From positions 70,365 to 134,364 of the forward strand of contig VXAU01000975.1 in the NCBI GenBank assembly GCA_013399695.1: DNA of 64,000 nucleotides, in the 5' to 3' direction. A program made the position numbers and the translations under genes. This document shows positions 11,301-21,766 of the stretch, piece by piece. The notes under the pieces were generated by a model. It was not told the origin of the DNA and searched no databases. It saw only the letters and a program-made list of their open reading frames with translations. Every line of letters starts with the position of its first letter. The first letter of the stretch is position 1. This DNA is from Formicarius rufipectus. Lineage: Eukaryota; Chordata; Aves; Passeriformes; Formicariidae.

Positions 11301-14300
11301 CCTGGTCATCTACAGAGAGGACAAACACAGAAAAGCCACTACAAATGTCAGCTGTTTTCTGGTACCTGGAGCAGAAGAAGGGAGAGGAGGAGAGGATTCG
11401 AGTGTGGTTTTCAGGTATCAGTTCTGCACAAACGTTACAAGAATAGTCCTGAAACCACTTCTCTTTGCAGAAGGGACTAAGGGACTGGGAGAAACAGACT
11501 GGACCATGAATTATCAGTGGTCAGCAGTGGGCTTCACTGGGCATGTGACAAATGATGACAGCCACATTGTGGTGCAATGACTGTGCCTGGTGTCTTTTAG
11601 CCTCGGGTCCAACACCTAAAAATGTGACAGGACCAGGGTTTCTGACCTTTTTATGTCCAGTCTAGGCTGAGTCTAGTGAACATTCATGAAGGGACAGATT
11701 AAATTATCTTAGCAAAGATCAAGGCCATGAAAGTGATAATATAAACCAGATTTTTTAATAATTTTTTATGTTATCTTCTAAGATTTCTAAGAGCAAAGGA
11801 AGAGCAGCACACTACCTCCCACTACTTGCTGTGTTCACGAGTCTCTCTCTGGTTACATCAGGCACCAGAACCAAGGTTCTCTTCTGAGGATCATGAGAAC
11901 ACAGAATGAAGGTTAGGACTGTGGTTTCATTAATGAAAGGTGCATTGTTGGGAGGAGATAACTGTGCCTTCAGAAAGTGAAGCAGCAATTCCCGATTTCA
12001 AATATAGCTGCTTCTCAATAATTCATAGACGTTTTGAAGAGGTTTTTCAGCTGCCTCCAGTTGTCTTGTTACCAAAAGAGACATCCTAAAGTACCAAAAG
12101 CCCTTTGAAAGTCTAACACACCTGACTTTGTGGGTCTGCCTTGGTTGTTCTGAGCTTGGGAGGCTCAAGCAATTTCAACTATTATGAGTTGTGGGCACCT
12201 GAAATATTTGCCTGTCATCAGAAACGCAGCTGGGGTTTAGAGACCTGATCCAGTAAGGTGTTGTGTGTTTTCTGGAAAACACTGGACAGCAGCTACTGGG
12301 GAAGCCAATGGTACCAGGTGGGGCTGAGCCAGAGCTGTTTGGAATCCTGGTGGGACCAACGTTAACATGAGTTAGGATGATGGATGCAAGCCCAGTGTTA
12401 GGTGGCTTGGGTGACATATAAGTTAGATGTTATCTGATGCTACATCTACCTCATCTTACTTTCATAGATCCACACAGGTGTGTCTACAGCTTCTTGTGTT
12501 GGCTTGCTGGGCCTCCAAGCTGCTGTGCGGGCAGTGCCACAGATGGTCTCGTCCCCTAAAGTCTTCCACCTGCTGAGCTTGTCCTTCTCCCTGGAGACAA
12601 AGACCTTGTGGCCTCCTTCCTGGGAGCTGAGGTGGAAGCCCAAGCTCTGCAGAGTCAAGTGTCCCTTCTTGCTGCACGACCACGCCTGGCGTTCCCAGTC
12701 CCCACAGGGCTCCAGCTTGACCAGCGCGTTCTCCCGCATCCTGTGGGCTGACAAGCACTGCTGCGTTTGGAGGCTGACAATGCTCCTGGTGTCAGGGTCC
12801 CAGCTCCACTGCTGCTGCTGGGAATGTGCCTTGCAGCTGGCCAGGCTGATGGTGTTGGTGTGGGAGACGCGAAGGCACTTTTCCAGCCGGGTGTTCCGTA
12901 TGAGGAAGGTTTGTCCCTCTGCTACTGCGGTACAATCAGAGCACGGTTTAGAATGGTGCATGTCCGAGGCAAATGCCTCTTCTGAGCACTGTAAGTGCCC
13001 TGAGGAATGGGTGACATAACCCACCAGCCCTCTCCTGGGCGGATATGGTCAGATAAACAGTTCCTACATCTTCCTAATTCCCTGGAATTACATTTCTCTA
13101 AAACAAGGAGTGTGCAAATAGCCTCGAGCAATGCTAGAGAAAAATAATATCCCCTGTGACCATAATGGGGAAAAACCTACCATCCTTCCAACCTGAAAAA
13201 CTGTAGGATTCTATGAAATACTAGCATATATATATATATAATTCAGTATTTCAACTTCTTTAGGTACCCATCCTTCCCTTGTTCCAAAATAACTGGATGA
13301 TTCAGGGTTTTTTTGCCCCTATCCAGGTCAAATCTTTCTTACAAAAAAGTTCTTGAAATTCCCCTGTGCTAATCCTCTGGGGCCAGCTAGGCCACCTTGG
13401 GCTACACTTTCCATTATATAGCTTCTGATGATGTTAAAGTAGTTCTGGGGTAAAACTTTATCCTATCAGAAGTGTATGAGTACTTGGCTGACACAGCTCA
13501 GATAAGTATAGAAGTTATCTTGTATTTAGCACCCCTGACTGGTCTGTGCACCCCAGGCATGAAAGTCCCACTTTTAACAACCCTGTTGTAAGAGAGACAT
13601 TGCAGCCATCCCACAACGAACACGATTTGAAGCAATTTCTGTAATTGCTTGTTGCTTTTAAGAGCAACAGGTCCTAATATCTCAGGTGATTTAGGGTGGA
13701 TACCATCATGTTAGCTGGATGACTGGCCTTCTCTTCAGGTGTGGCCTGTGAACATCCTGGGCAAAATGTTAAATGCCAAACTATTCCTCACTGATGTGGG
13801 TGTACCTTTTGCTGTGTATTTTATGCCTAAAACAGAGGGATAGAAATAGAAGTTTCAAGTTTTCTGAACATTCTGGAAACATTTTCATTACAATTAACAC
13901 ATGGTGACTCCCAGCTTTTGCAGTGATTTTTCTCCTTTGTCTCCCCAGCAGTCAGAGTTATAAAAGCCCCATCAGCAAACAGTACTGAGCATAAAGAGTA
14001 AGAGGACACTGAAAAATTATGTTAAACTAGAACATTGATGTTTATCTAAACTGTTTCTGCAGAGTTTCCCCTCCCAAAGCAAAGAACAATACTTTTCCCT
14101 GATACCAAAAATTTGGCTCAGTACCTGAAAAAATAAGTGACGGTATAAACAGGAGCCAGTACACAATACCAAAGTTATAAACAATCGCTTTAAAGAGCTC
14201 TCATGTTTTTCTCTCAGGAAATTCTGGGGCTTTGCTAGATTAATAGTGCCTGGGGGCTGTTAAATCAGAAACGGATCAGATCTTTCTGCTTGTCCTGAAT

Positions 14301-17300
14301 GCCTGGGGAGAGGCAGTCAGAAACCACAGTACTACTGTGCCAGCTCTGAGATGAGGATGGATGTGTCTGCACTGGGATATTGAGTTTCATGGACCTGTGA
14401 TAGCCACCAACCCAGACAATTCCTGCTGAGCCAATGTGCCTAAATGGAAATTTAATTTCTGGACTCTCTGTGGACAGCTCATGAGCCCTGTCCTCTTCAA
14501 CCCTTCTTGAGGGCTGGGTGAAGGTAAAATATTTAATGCACTTTGGACTTGAGTTTCTGCCAGTTTGGAAAGGCAGGAGAAATATCCCATATGTAATCTC
14601 CCATAATCTTCAGAGAATTGAAATGGATGAATACAATCCCACCACCACCCACCCCTGCCATTTTTCCCTAGCATCTGGAATCCATCATTCTCACTCCTTA
14701 GCTTCAGCTCAAATGTGAGAAACCCATTTCCAAAACAGTGATATGAGAGATGCTTAAAAATGTAATAGGGGGATCTGACAGATGTTCTGGGTCAGATAAA
14801 ACACCTGCTGAGCCCAGGATCCTTCATCCAGCACTGGCATTTGCTAATAGAGGGAGAGGGTAGGAATCAGACAAGTGAAGAGCTCACTCAAGACATCAAG
14901 GATGCCAGTGCTTCTATCCAAAAATCAGAATTGTCAGGGTTGGAAGGGACCTCTGGATCATCCAGTCCAACACCCCAGCCAAGGCAGGATAACCTGGACG
15001 AGGGGACACAGGAACCTGTCTAGATGGGTTTGGAATGTCTCCAGACGGGGAGATTCCATGATCTCCCTGAGCAGCCTGTTCCAGTGGTCTGTATGGACTA
15101 ATTCAGAGAGCATTGCTGGGCATTTATGTTAAAATGTTTTTTCTTATGTACACAGCATGGCATTATTCAGCTCAGAAGTTGAAAAAACCCTAATATCTTG
15201 TCGCTCAGTCAGTATTATGAGCTCCTTCAGCATCTCCACACAGCCAGCCTCAGCTTTTATTACTCTCAATAATTTTGTGGCATCGGCAAACTGAACTACT
15301 TCATTGTTCACCCCTTCTGATCTTTGTCAGTACCTGCTGATACCTTCACTCTGCTGTCACCATTGTCAGCTCATTCCACCTCTTTGTTACAGCCTGTGGG
15401 CTAAGCCCCTCTCTTACTCTGTGAGAATGATGTTTCTTAGGGGCGTTGGTGGCAGAATCTTATCAAAAAGCCTTTTGCAAACACAAGCACAAAGTCATGG
15501 CCAGCTCACTACATTTAAGTGCTCATTGATGCTTCCATAGATATCAGACACACTCCGTTGCAAAAGCTGCATTGACTTTTCTCATATTTATTGCTTTAAA
15601 TAAAAATTCACATATGCCCTAGAAGTTTTATAAATGTCATCTTTAGTTTCCTGTAACTCAGTGTTAGTGCTCGTCATCTGGACCATCTGGGCTGGTCATT
15701 TGCCACAGAATTATTTATGATTCTTTGTCCTCCTAATGCTTCCTCTGTTGCCAGTTTTGTTTGACAAACTGCAGAGAGTGACTGCCTGATCATTCTGAAG
15801 CGAGCACTGGAGCCAATAGTCCATTCAGCCTTTCTACACTGCTCTACTTTTGGTTGCCCTTCTTGTATTTATGTCAGCTATTTATTAACATCCTTACCCC
15901 CAACAAGTTCCTACTTCAGATACTTTTGAAAATTTCTGTTGACTCTTTTTGTGTGCTCTCTCGAGTTTGCTCATCTTTTTTCTTGTATATTTTATTACAG
16001 GATTCATTATTAAACATGCCAGAATATCTGCAGCTTTTTCTTTTCCTTGCTTGGCAATGACTGTCTATTTGAAAGTTTTGTGTATTTTCATTAGATTTTA
16101 AAGAGTGTTGCTGTTTAACCCAGCCAGCAGATACTTGCTGTGTTCTCTGTGTACAGTCCCTGATGTTTCATGTTCCCTTCTAAAGAATAACCTCACATGC
16201 CTCACACAGTCACAAGGGGTAGACCCTCAATTAAAGCTGGAGTGTGTTTACTTTGAGATACATCAGGCACTAAGAATCTTTACTTGAGGCAAAAAGACAT
16301 TCTTTTTCCCAACATTGCCAAGTCCCACTGTCCGGTGGTCCAATGAATAAAGCCATCGGTCCTAACATTTTAGGAATGTTAACCTGGAGCAACCAGAGCA
16401 TCCAATGTATTCCCAGAGGATGAGACTCAGTGTCCGTGGAAAATGCCAACCTTACTCACAGAGCCCAAGTAGATGCTTGCTTTGAGCGGCTCATACTTGA
16501 ACACTTTGGCCTCTTCATATTTTTAGGTACAAAATAAACAATTTCTAGCAGGGCTCTTAGTGCCAGCTCATTTGTGCTATCATACTGCCACTCTGACTGG
16601 TTACAGGATAGAAAAGCAAGCAAATATAGCCCCTTGCTTCCCTGCAGCATGACCACCCTTGGGACATGCTGTTCTTTGTAGGATTAGGAGTAAAAACCAT
16701 GCAACGTTCCTAATTAAGGTAATGCCACCAGGAAAGCCTTGGTTACCAGTAATCCCTGTGTGGCTGGGAAAGTTTCTGCTATTTTTGGGCTTTTCTGTCG
16801 TTTCTTTGTTGGCTTGATGGGAGACATTTGCAAATAGTTTGCGGTGGTTTGTCTGCTCTAAAGGGTCTGCAGAGGGAAGTAAGTCACAGCTGAGGAAGCA
16901 CAGGTTCCCAAAGCACTCCAGGTCATCCAGGAATCTCAGCATTGGCTTTGGCCTCTTTTGTCCTGCCTGCTGGGGTTCCTAACAGTTGGGAAAAGTCCTT
17001 TAATTAGCTCAAATTCTCTTTGCCCAGTGCGTGTTACCTTTTCCTGCCTCTACCTATCCATCTGCATCAGCCATGGCACCTCTCATAGGGACTGCTTTGT
17101 TGGGACACCTCACAGCCCAGAAGAGCTCCCAAACTTGCCTGGGTACCACTGTATGACAGCAGCTCATCCTGAGTCACCCAGGCCGTGGCCACAGTGGCTG
17201 GGAGAAATGTCTCCACCTAAAATGAGCACAGCCCTAGGGGTACCTACACCATGGCTGAGAAACCTTGGATCCAGTAGAACCATGGCCTGACTTACTGGTG

Positions 17301-20300
17301 AGATAAGCCAGGAATTCTCTGCTCATGGTACTCTGCCTCCACTCCTCCGACTGCAGCAGGTCATGCCTTCTCTATGGAGCAAACCCCAGTGGAGACAGAT
17401 CCACACAGTTCTCATACACATCACATATGTTTGTCCCCTTGCATGACTCCCCTGAATATCAGCTGTCCTAGGATTTAGGGTCCCCTTGCCTTCTTGGACT
17501 ACTACAGTAGTTCAAACAGCATCAAATAGGGAGGCTTTGGAAGACTCACATCCTCCCAAGTTGCCTTGACAGCAATGCTACTCTCTGTCCTAGCTCTAAA
17601 AAGAGCTACGAAGGACTCTAGCTCCTGCCAGAAATAGCTCCAGCCCAAACGAAGAAAAGTTTAACCAGAGAGTGTGGGGAATGACATCTTTAGCTGTAAA
17701 GACACTGGAATGGTGACAACAGCACTCCCTACACTGGTACTAATTATGGTACTACTGGTACTGCTCCCTTCAGGAAAATACAAAGGATGTGATGCCACAG
17801 CAGAAGAGGGAAGATCCCAGGTAAGGCAGGAGGGTTCCCTGTGCAGATGCTGCTCAATACAAGATATCTTGTTTGATCAGTTGCAGAAACATTACATAGA
17901 ATCAAACTGAGGCAAGCAGCTTGAGCTGCTGTCAGGTGTGGACAGACAGGGCCAGTGAGCAGGAGCAGAGCTGAACGCAGCCCACCAGTAAATCTTTCAC
18001 ATGGAAACATCGCCTTCCACCCAAGGGAGCAAGCCTCTGTCTGCTGCCTGTGCAGGACTCCAGCCCAGAGCTATGGGATGGCACTTGCTATCCTAAGAGC
18101 AGTGTAGTGAATGTGTTTGGTCAAAGACAGGAAATCCAGATGTGCAGAAGGAAGTGGGGAAATTGGCACTCTGTTTTATATTTTTATAACCAAGACCATC
18201 ATGACAGGATGTGAGATTAGGTATTTTTTGCAAAACTGGCTGTTGGGTGGAACCAAAATTTGCTTTATTTTGCCCTGCTCCTTCCTCAGCCTCCAGCTGT
18301 TCTTGCTTGGATGTAAAGCTTAGAGACACAAATGTCCACAGCTGTTTAGTGAATGTGGCCAGTCTCCCTGTGGAGAGGATGATGCTGGATGGAGATTGAT
18401 GAGTCCCTGCTGGGAGACCAAATAGGCTTCTGCCCACTGGGCCCAGCAGAACAGGAAGAATAGGGTTGGGTGAGTTACCTGACCACTGTGACCTCCAGGT
18501 TCATGGGAGCAAAAGTTCCTCCACTTTGGGCAGCAGATCAGCTTTTATCAAGCAGCATTATTTTTATAGATAAGTCAACAAAGCTGATGAGTAACTACCA
18601 GTAATTAGCCAGCATTTGTCAGTGCAAGGCTTCTTGATCTGCACTCAGATTATTTTCCAGTAACATCCATCTCCAAGTGTAGTTCCCGGCTGTTACTTCT
18701 GGCAACCCTGCTGGGCTGTATTTTTTTCCTGACCATAGATACTTTCTTAAAAATACCTTGCTTTTGGTTGACCAAAAAGGCTTCCTATCTTCCTGCATTA
18801 CTGCAAAATCCACTTTTGATCAAGTACCTCAGCAAAGGCCTCCAGGGGATCGCAGCAGCTATAGGAAAATAATACATGTTTTGGGAAAAAAAAAATCTAT
18901 AAATAATGGGAAGCTGGGGAGTTTTGAGAAGTCACCACGAAGTTGGTGTAAGTGGGGAAAACCAGTCCCTGGGGGAATATGGTGGGTGTCTGCAAAATCC
19001 AGAGAGATCTGGAGAGGATGGACAGGGGCTGACCGGTCAAGGACTGATCCCAGATGGGACAAGGGGTGCCAAGGGAAGGCTCACATTGTTCAGGAGGTGG
19101 TTCTACACCCAGGAATTTTCCAAGAAGAGCCTGTGTGAGCCAAGGGAGGAGATGAGATAGCTACTGAAGAGTTAAACACACCACAGTCAGGAAATCCCCC
19201 AAGCTGAAAATAGTCAGAGACTGGAAAAGTAAATGGGGGAGGAGAGGCATCATATAAGCTTGGTCTTTCTGCCTCTTCAATGCAAAATTGCTTAGGGCTG
19301 TCTTTTGAGATTTGGACATGAGGGATTAGGGAGCAGCCAGCACTTGCATGGGCTTGAGGGAGAGGAGGGTGGCTCCCAAGACACAGGATCAGACCGAAGT
19401 GCCAACCAGAGCCACCACCAGCCTCACACTCAGTGCATGAGGATCCAGAGTCAGTGTGCAATGCAGTCTTACTCCAGCAGTTTTCTTTCTGGCTGTATAG
19501 GCACAGACCCTGCTGGTGCCCCACTTCCCCTGACCTGTTGTACCTCACAGGGTCCCTGTTAGGTCTGACTTGGTAAGAAAACACTTTAGAGCTCCCTCCC
19601 TGCTTGCAGGTACTTTCCAAAGAAACAAGCTTAGGCAATTCCAGGATTTCCAGTTTCCAGCAGGAAACCAAGCCCTCAAAGGTCTGTTGAGAGCAAGCAC
19701 CTCCATCCTGCCAGCAGCCTTAAAACTCAGCAGTCCCAGATGGGAGAGGATGAGGAGAGGCTGCTGCAGGGAGAGATCAGCCCCAAGCAAGAACACATTT
19801 GTGCTCTCCTCTTTGAGCTTCTTTGGGCATTGCCAGGTGTTGGGAAGATAAACTCCTTTCTGGCAAATAAGTTGTGGTTTTATTAGTGGTCTGGCTGAAA
19901 CACAGTGGTTGATCACATGTTTCATCGAAAGCAGTACACTGGAAAGGAAAAGAAATATCCTGTGATGTTCCAGACTTTACTAATAAAGCATAGTCATGAG
20001 GCTCCTGTTGTGTGGCAACAGTAAAAAAATCACTTTCTTCTAACACTAGACAAGATTAACATTGGAGGGAGAGAAAGAGTAAGACCCTTAAGGTTGTTCT
20101 GCCCTCCTGGTATCCCATCGTAGTGGTATCTCCAGGTTGTAACCAAAACTCCTCTGAATTTTAAAACATGCAAATGCATCATCACTCCTTAACAGTGCAG
20201 TGACATACCCTCAGCCTGGGGCTTTACAAAATGAAAGATTCAATTCACTGTATTTACTCTAATTGGCAAGTTTTGGTGTGCAAAAACCAGCAGAAGTCAA

Positions 20301-21220
20301 ATCTGTAGGTGCACAAATCTGTCCTTTGACCTGACTGATGAGCAAACTAAGGGCTGGATGCTCAAAGAATCCCAGGTAACACACACTGAGAGATTGTGGA
20401 GCAGGGAATGGAAAATAGCTGGTCAGAGCTGGCAGTCTGAGGCCTGTCTTTAAGGAATAAACACCCCACTTTGTAGCACAGATAGATGTAGTCCTCTGGT
20501 CAAGGGATTTTGAACAGCTCTGGGCAGGTAACCTGTAAAACTGCAGAGCTGTTCTCGCAGATTCAGAACATTGATTGAGCCTTGAAGCACTTCAGAGATT
20601 TATTTCAATGAGTCCCTTTCAACCTGACATCTCATCCATGGAGATGAGCTGCAGACTGCAACTTCCAGCACATCCCACCTCTAGACGACCACCACAGGGA
20701 CAGCACAATTACAGTGAGGTCCTGCTGCCTGCCCTTCCCACCACCCTTTCCCATGCTGCCAGGATGTTCTGAGCCCACTCACTTCTGCTGGGAAGCAGCA
20801 GCTGGGACAGGGAGCAACACAGTGTTTAGGAGGTCATTTAGTGCCTGCCTCCTCCCCAGAGCAGGTTTATTCATCCACTACTCTTAGCAGTTTAAAAGCC
20901 CTTTACAAAAGCAGCCAGCACGATGCCATGGTGTCCCCTGGCCCAACCATCCCAGCAGCTTGCCAGCCTGTCCCTCACTCTTCTGTACCCCTGTGTTTAA
21001 TCCCATTTTAAATGCTACCCTGAAATGTGCCGATGGGCACTTGTTTTACAACTGGTGGGTTCACAGCTTTGCAGCCCAAGCAACACTTCAGCAGAAAAAC
21101 AGGTTAAAATCTGGGGGGCAGTTCTCTTGCCACTTCACAGCTACCCCAAAGGAGGAGAAACTTACCCTCAAGCCAAGGAAGAAGACAAATGCAGCCCAGG
21201 CTCAGCCTGAAAAGCTCCAT
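8168..21220 (-). CDS. Single-pass receptor-like protein with one mannose-receptor-type CysR (ricin-B) lectin domain, five exons
   Basis: I built this model from splice sites. Exons are 21220-21166, 12924-12460, 9964-9824, 8811-8721 and 8375-8168. Phases 1, 1, 1 and 2 all match, and the total is 960 nt (319 aa plus stop). Residues 1-18 are a hydrophobic signal peptide (MELFRLSLGCICLLPWLE). Residues 23-147 form a cysteine-rich/ricin-B domain with six cysteines (35, 49, 75, 92, 102, 147), spaced like the CysR domain of MRC1, and a closing SRWKxxG...C motif. A Ser/Thr-rich stalk with an NST glycosylation site covers about 174-221. The membrane helix covers about 227-246. The basic tail ends with FDNVSY (311-316), fitting the FxNxxY endocytic motif known from the mannose receptor. 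Fibronectin-II and C-type lectin domains are absent. The likely role is cell-surface or endocytic carbohydrate binding (inference). I cannot assign a gene name and know of no mammalian counterpart at this locus. Confidence 0.82.
8721..8811 (-). CDS. Lectin gene exon 4: transmembrane segment
   Basis: This exon runs from acceptor CTTTCAG to donor GTAAGT at 8720. In phase 1 it encodes SNWKTAMLVLSPLAFILG and then a further hydrophobic stretch ending in a Tyr-Asn-Lys membrane boundary. This is a clear single-pass helix. The other phase gives a hydrophilic sequence, which bears on the alternative donor of exon 3. Confidence 0.8.
9824..9964 (-). CDS. Lectin gene exon 3: extracellular stalk (short form)
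   Basis: The acceptor is TTTTTCCAAG, with AG at 9966-9965. The donor used in this model is GTGAGC at 9823, which leaves phase 1 and keeps the membrane helix of exon 4 in frame. The 47 codons encode a Ser/Thr-rich, unstructured-looking stalk with one N-S-T site. A second donor, GTAAGT, lies at 9735 with the frame still open. Confidence 0.68.
12460..12924 (-). CDS. Lectin gene exon 2: CysR / ricin-B lectin domain
   Basis: The acceptor TACCGCAG (AG at 12926-12925) and donor GTAAGA (12459) bound 465 nt, so the exon is phase 1-1. It carries the whole lectin domain: FLIRN, six cysteines, two Trp in a QWSW run and the closing SRWKTLGDETIC. In MRC1 the corresponding closing segment has a second Trp just before SRW; here that position aligns with Leu. 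Confidence 0.88.
13217..13242. repeat. (TA)n microsatellite
   Basis: A short pure TA run lies in intron 1 of the lectin gene. Confidence 0.85.
14925..15310 (-). mobile_element. Old CR1 LINE fragment
   Basis: The plus strand begins with 'gtcagggttggaagggacc' and 'catccagtccaacacc', the reverse complement of a CR1 3' region. It then holds a block like 'cctgagcagcctgttccag'. A later stretch near 15270 resembles the CR1 motif about 'ggcatcggcaaactg'. The fragment is more diverged than the one at 2 kb, and its inner limit is uncertain. Confidence 0.75.
21166..21220 (-). CDS. Lectin gene exon 1: start codon and signal peptide
   Basis: The ATG is at 21220-21218 in the context AACCATGG, a strong Kozak match with G at +4. 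The exon ends GAGG before donor GTAAGT (21165). It encodes 18 residues that form a typical signal peptide core (LSLGCICLLPWL), and the leftover G completes a Val codon with exon 2. Confidence 0.78.
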
Positions 21221-21499
21221 GGTTTGCCAGCACAGTAGGGGAGAAGGAGCCCCCAGAGCCTCTTGCCCACGAGCGGTGCCAGGCAGCTCACTTCTCCCCC
21301 TTTCTCTGTCATTCACGGCAGAAAAACCTGCTGGGAGGAGAAGAAGCTTTTGTCTCAGCACTGGAGGCTTGGCAGCTGGCTTATCAGCAAAGGATCAGCT
21401 TGGAGACACGGTCCCACTCAGCAGTTATCCCTTAGGAGAAATCATATGACGAGCCAGGACGGGGGGGACACCGAGAGAGATGCTCGTGGCCACTGAGCT

Positions 21500-21766
21500 C
21501 GGCTCCTAAGCAGCAGCAGCAGTTACTCCCAGCAGTGACAGGAGTGTGCTAAGCAGGCTGGCAGGCTGCCTTTGCAGGGCTGGGAGCAGAGGAGGATGCA
21601 GGGCTGGCCTGGCAAGAACAAAGTTCGGCAGCAATGCCTGGAGGGGCGTGGGATGTGTCTGCGGGAGTCCTGCACTTGGCCGTGCAGGCAGCGGGTTGTT
21701 TTCTCTTCACGGAGGATTATCCCTGCCAAGATGATTTTAGGGACCGTTATAGCTCGTGGCAGAGGT
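21500..21766 (+). promoter_or_regulatory. GC-rich region upstream of the lectin gene; possible divergent first exon
   Basis: This GC-richer stretch lies just upstream of the lectin gene start. On the plus strand it ends in a possible exon, with an ATG at 21730 (MILGTVIARGR) and an AG|GTAAAA donor at about 21765. It could be a non-coding first exon for the plus-strand MYORG copy further right, but no transcript evidence exists here. Confidence 0.2.

Larger units (their letters stand above)
12925..21165 (-). other. Intron 1 of the lectin gene
   Basis: This is an 8.2-kb intron. It contains a short (TA)n run at about 13217-13242 and an old CR1 fragment at about 14925-15310. I see no exon-like open frame with good splice sites in it. 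Small open frames on either strand look random. Confidence 0.65.

Noticed and set aside
12480..13019. A 179-codon plus-strand open frame
   Set aside because: It is antisense to exon 2 of the lectin gene, whose minus-strand frame has the CysR signature and correct splice sites.
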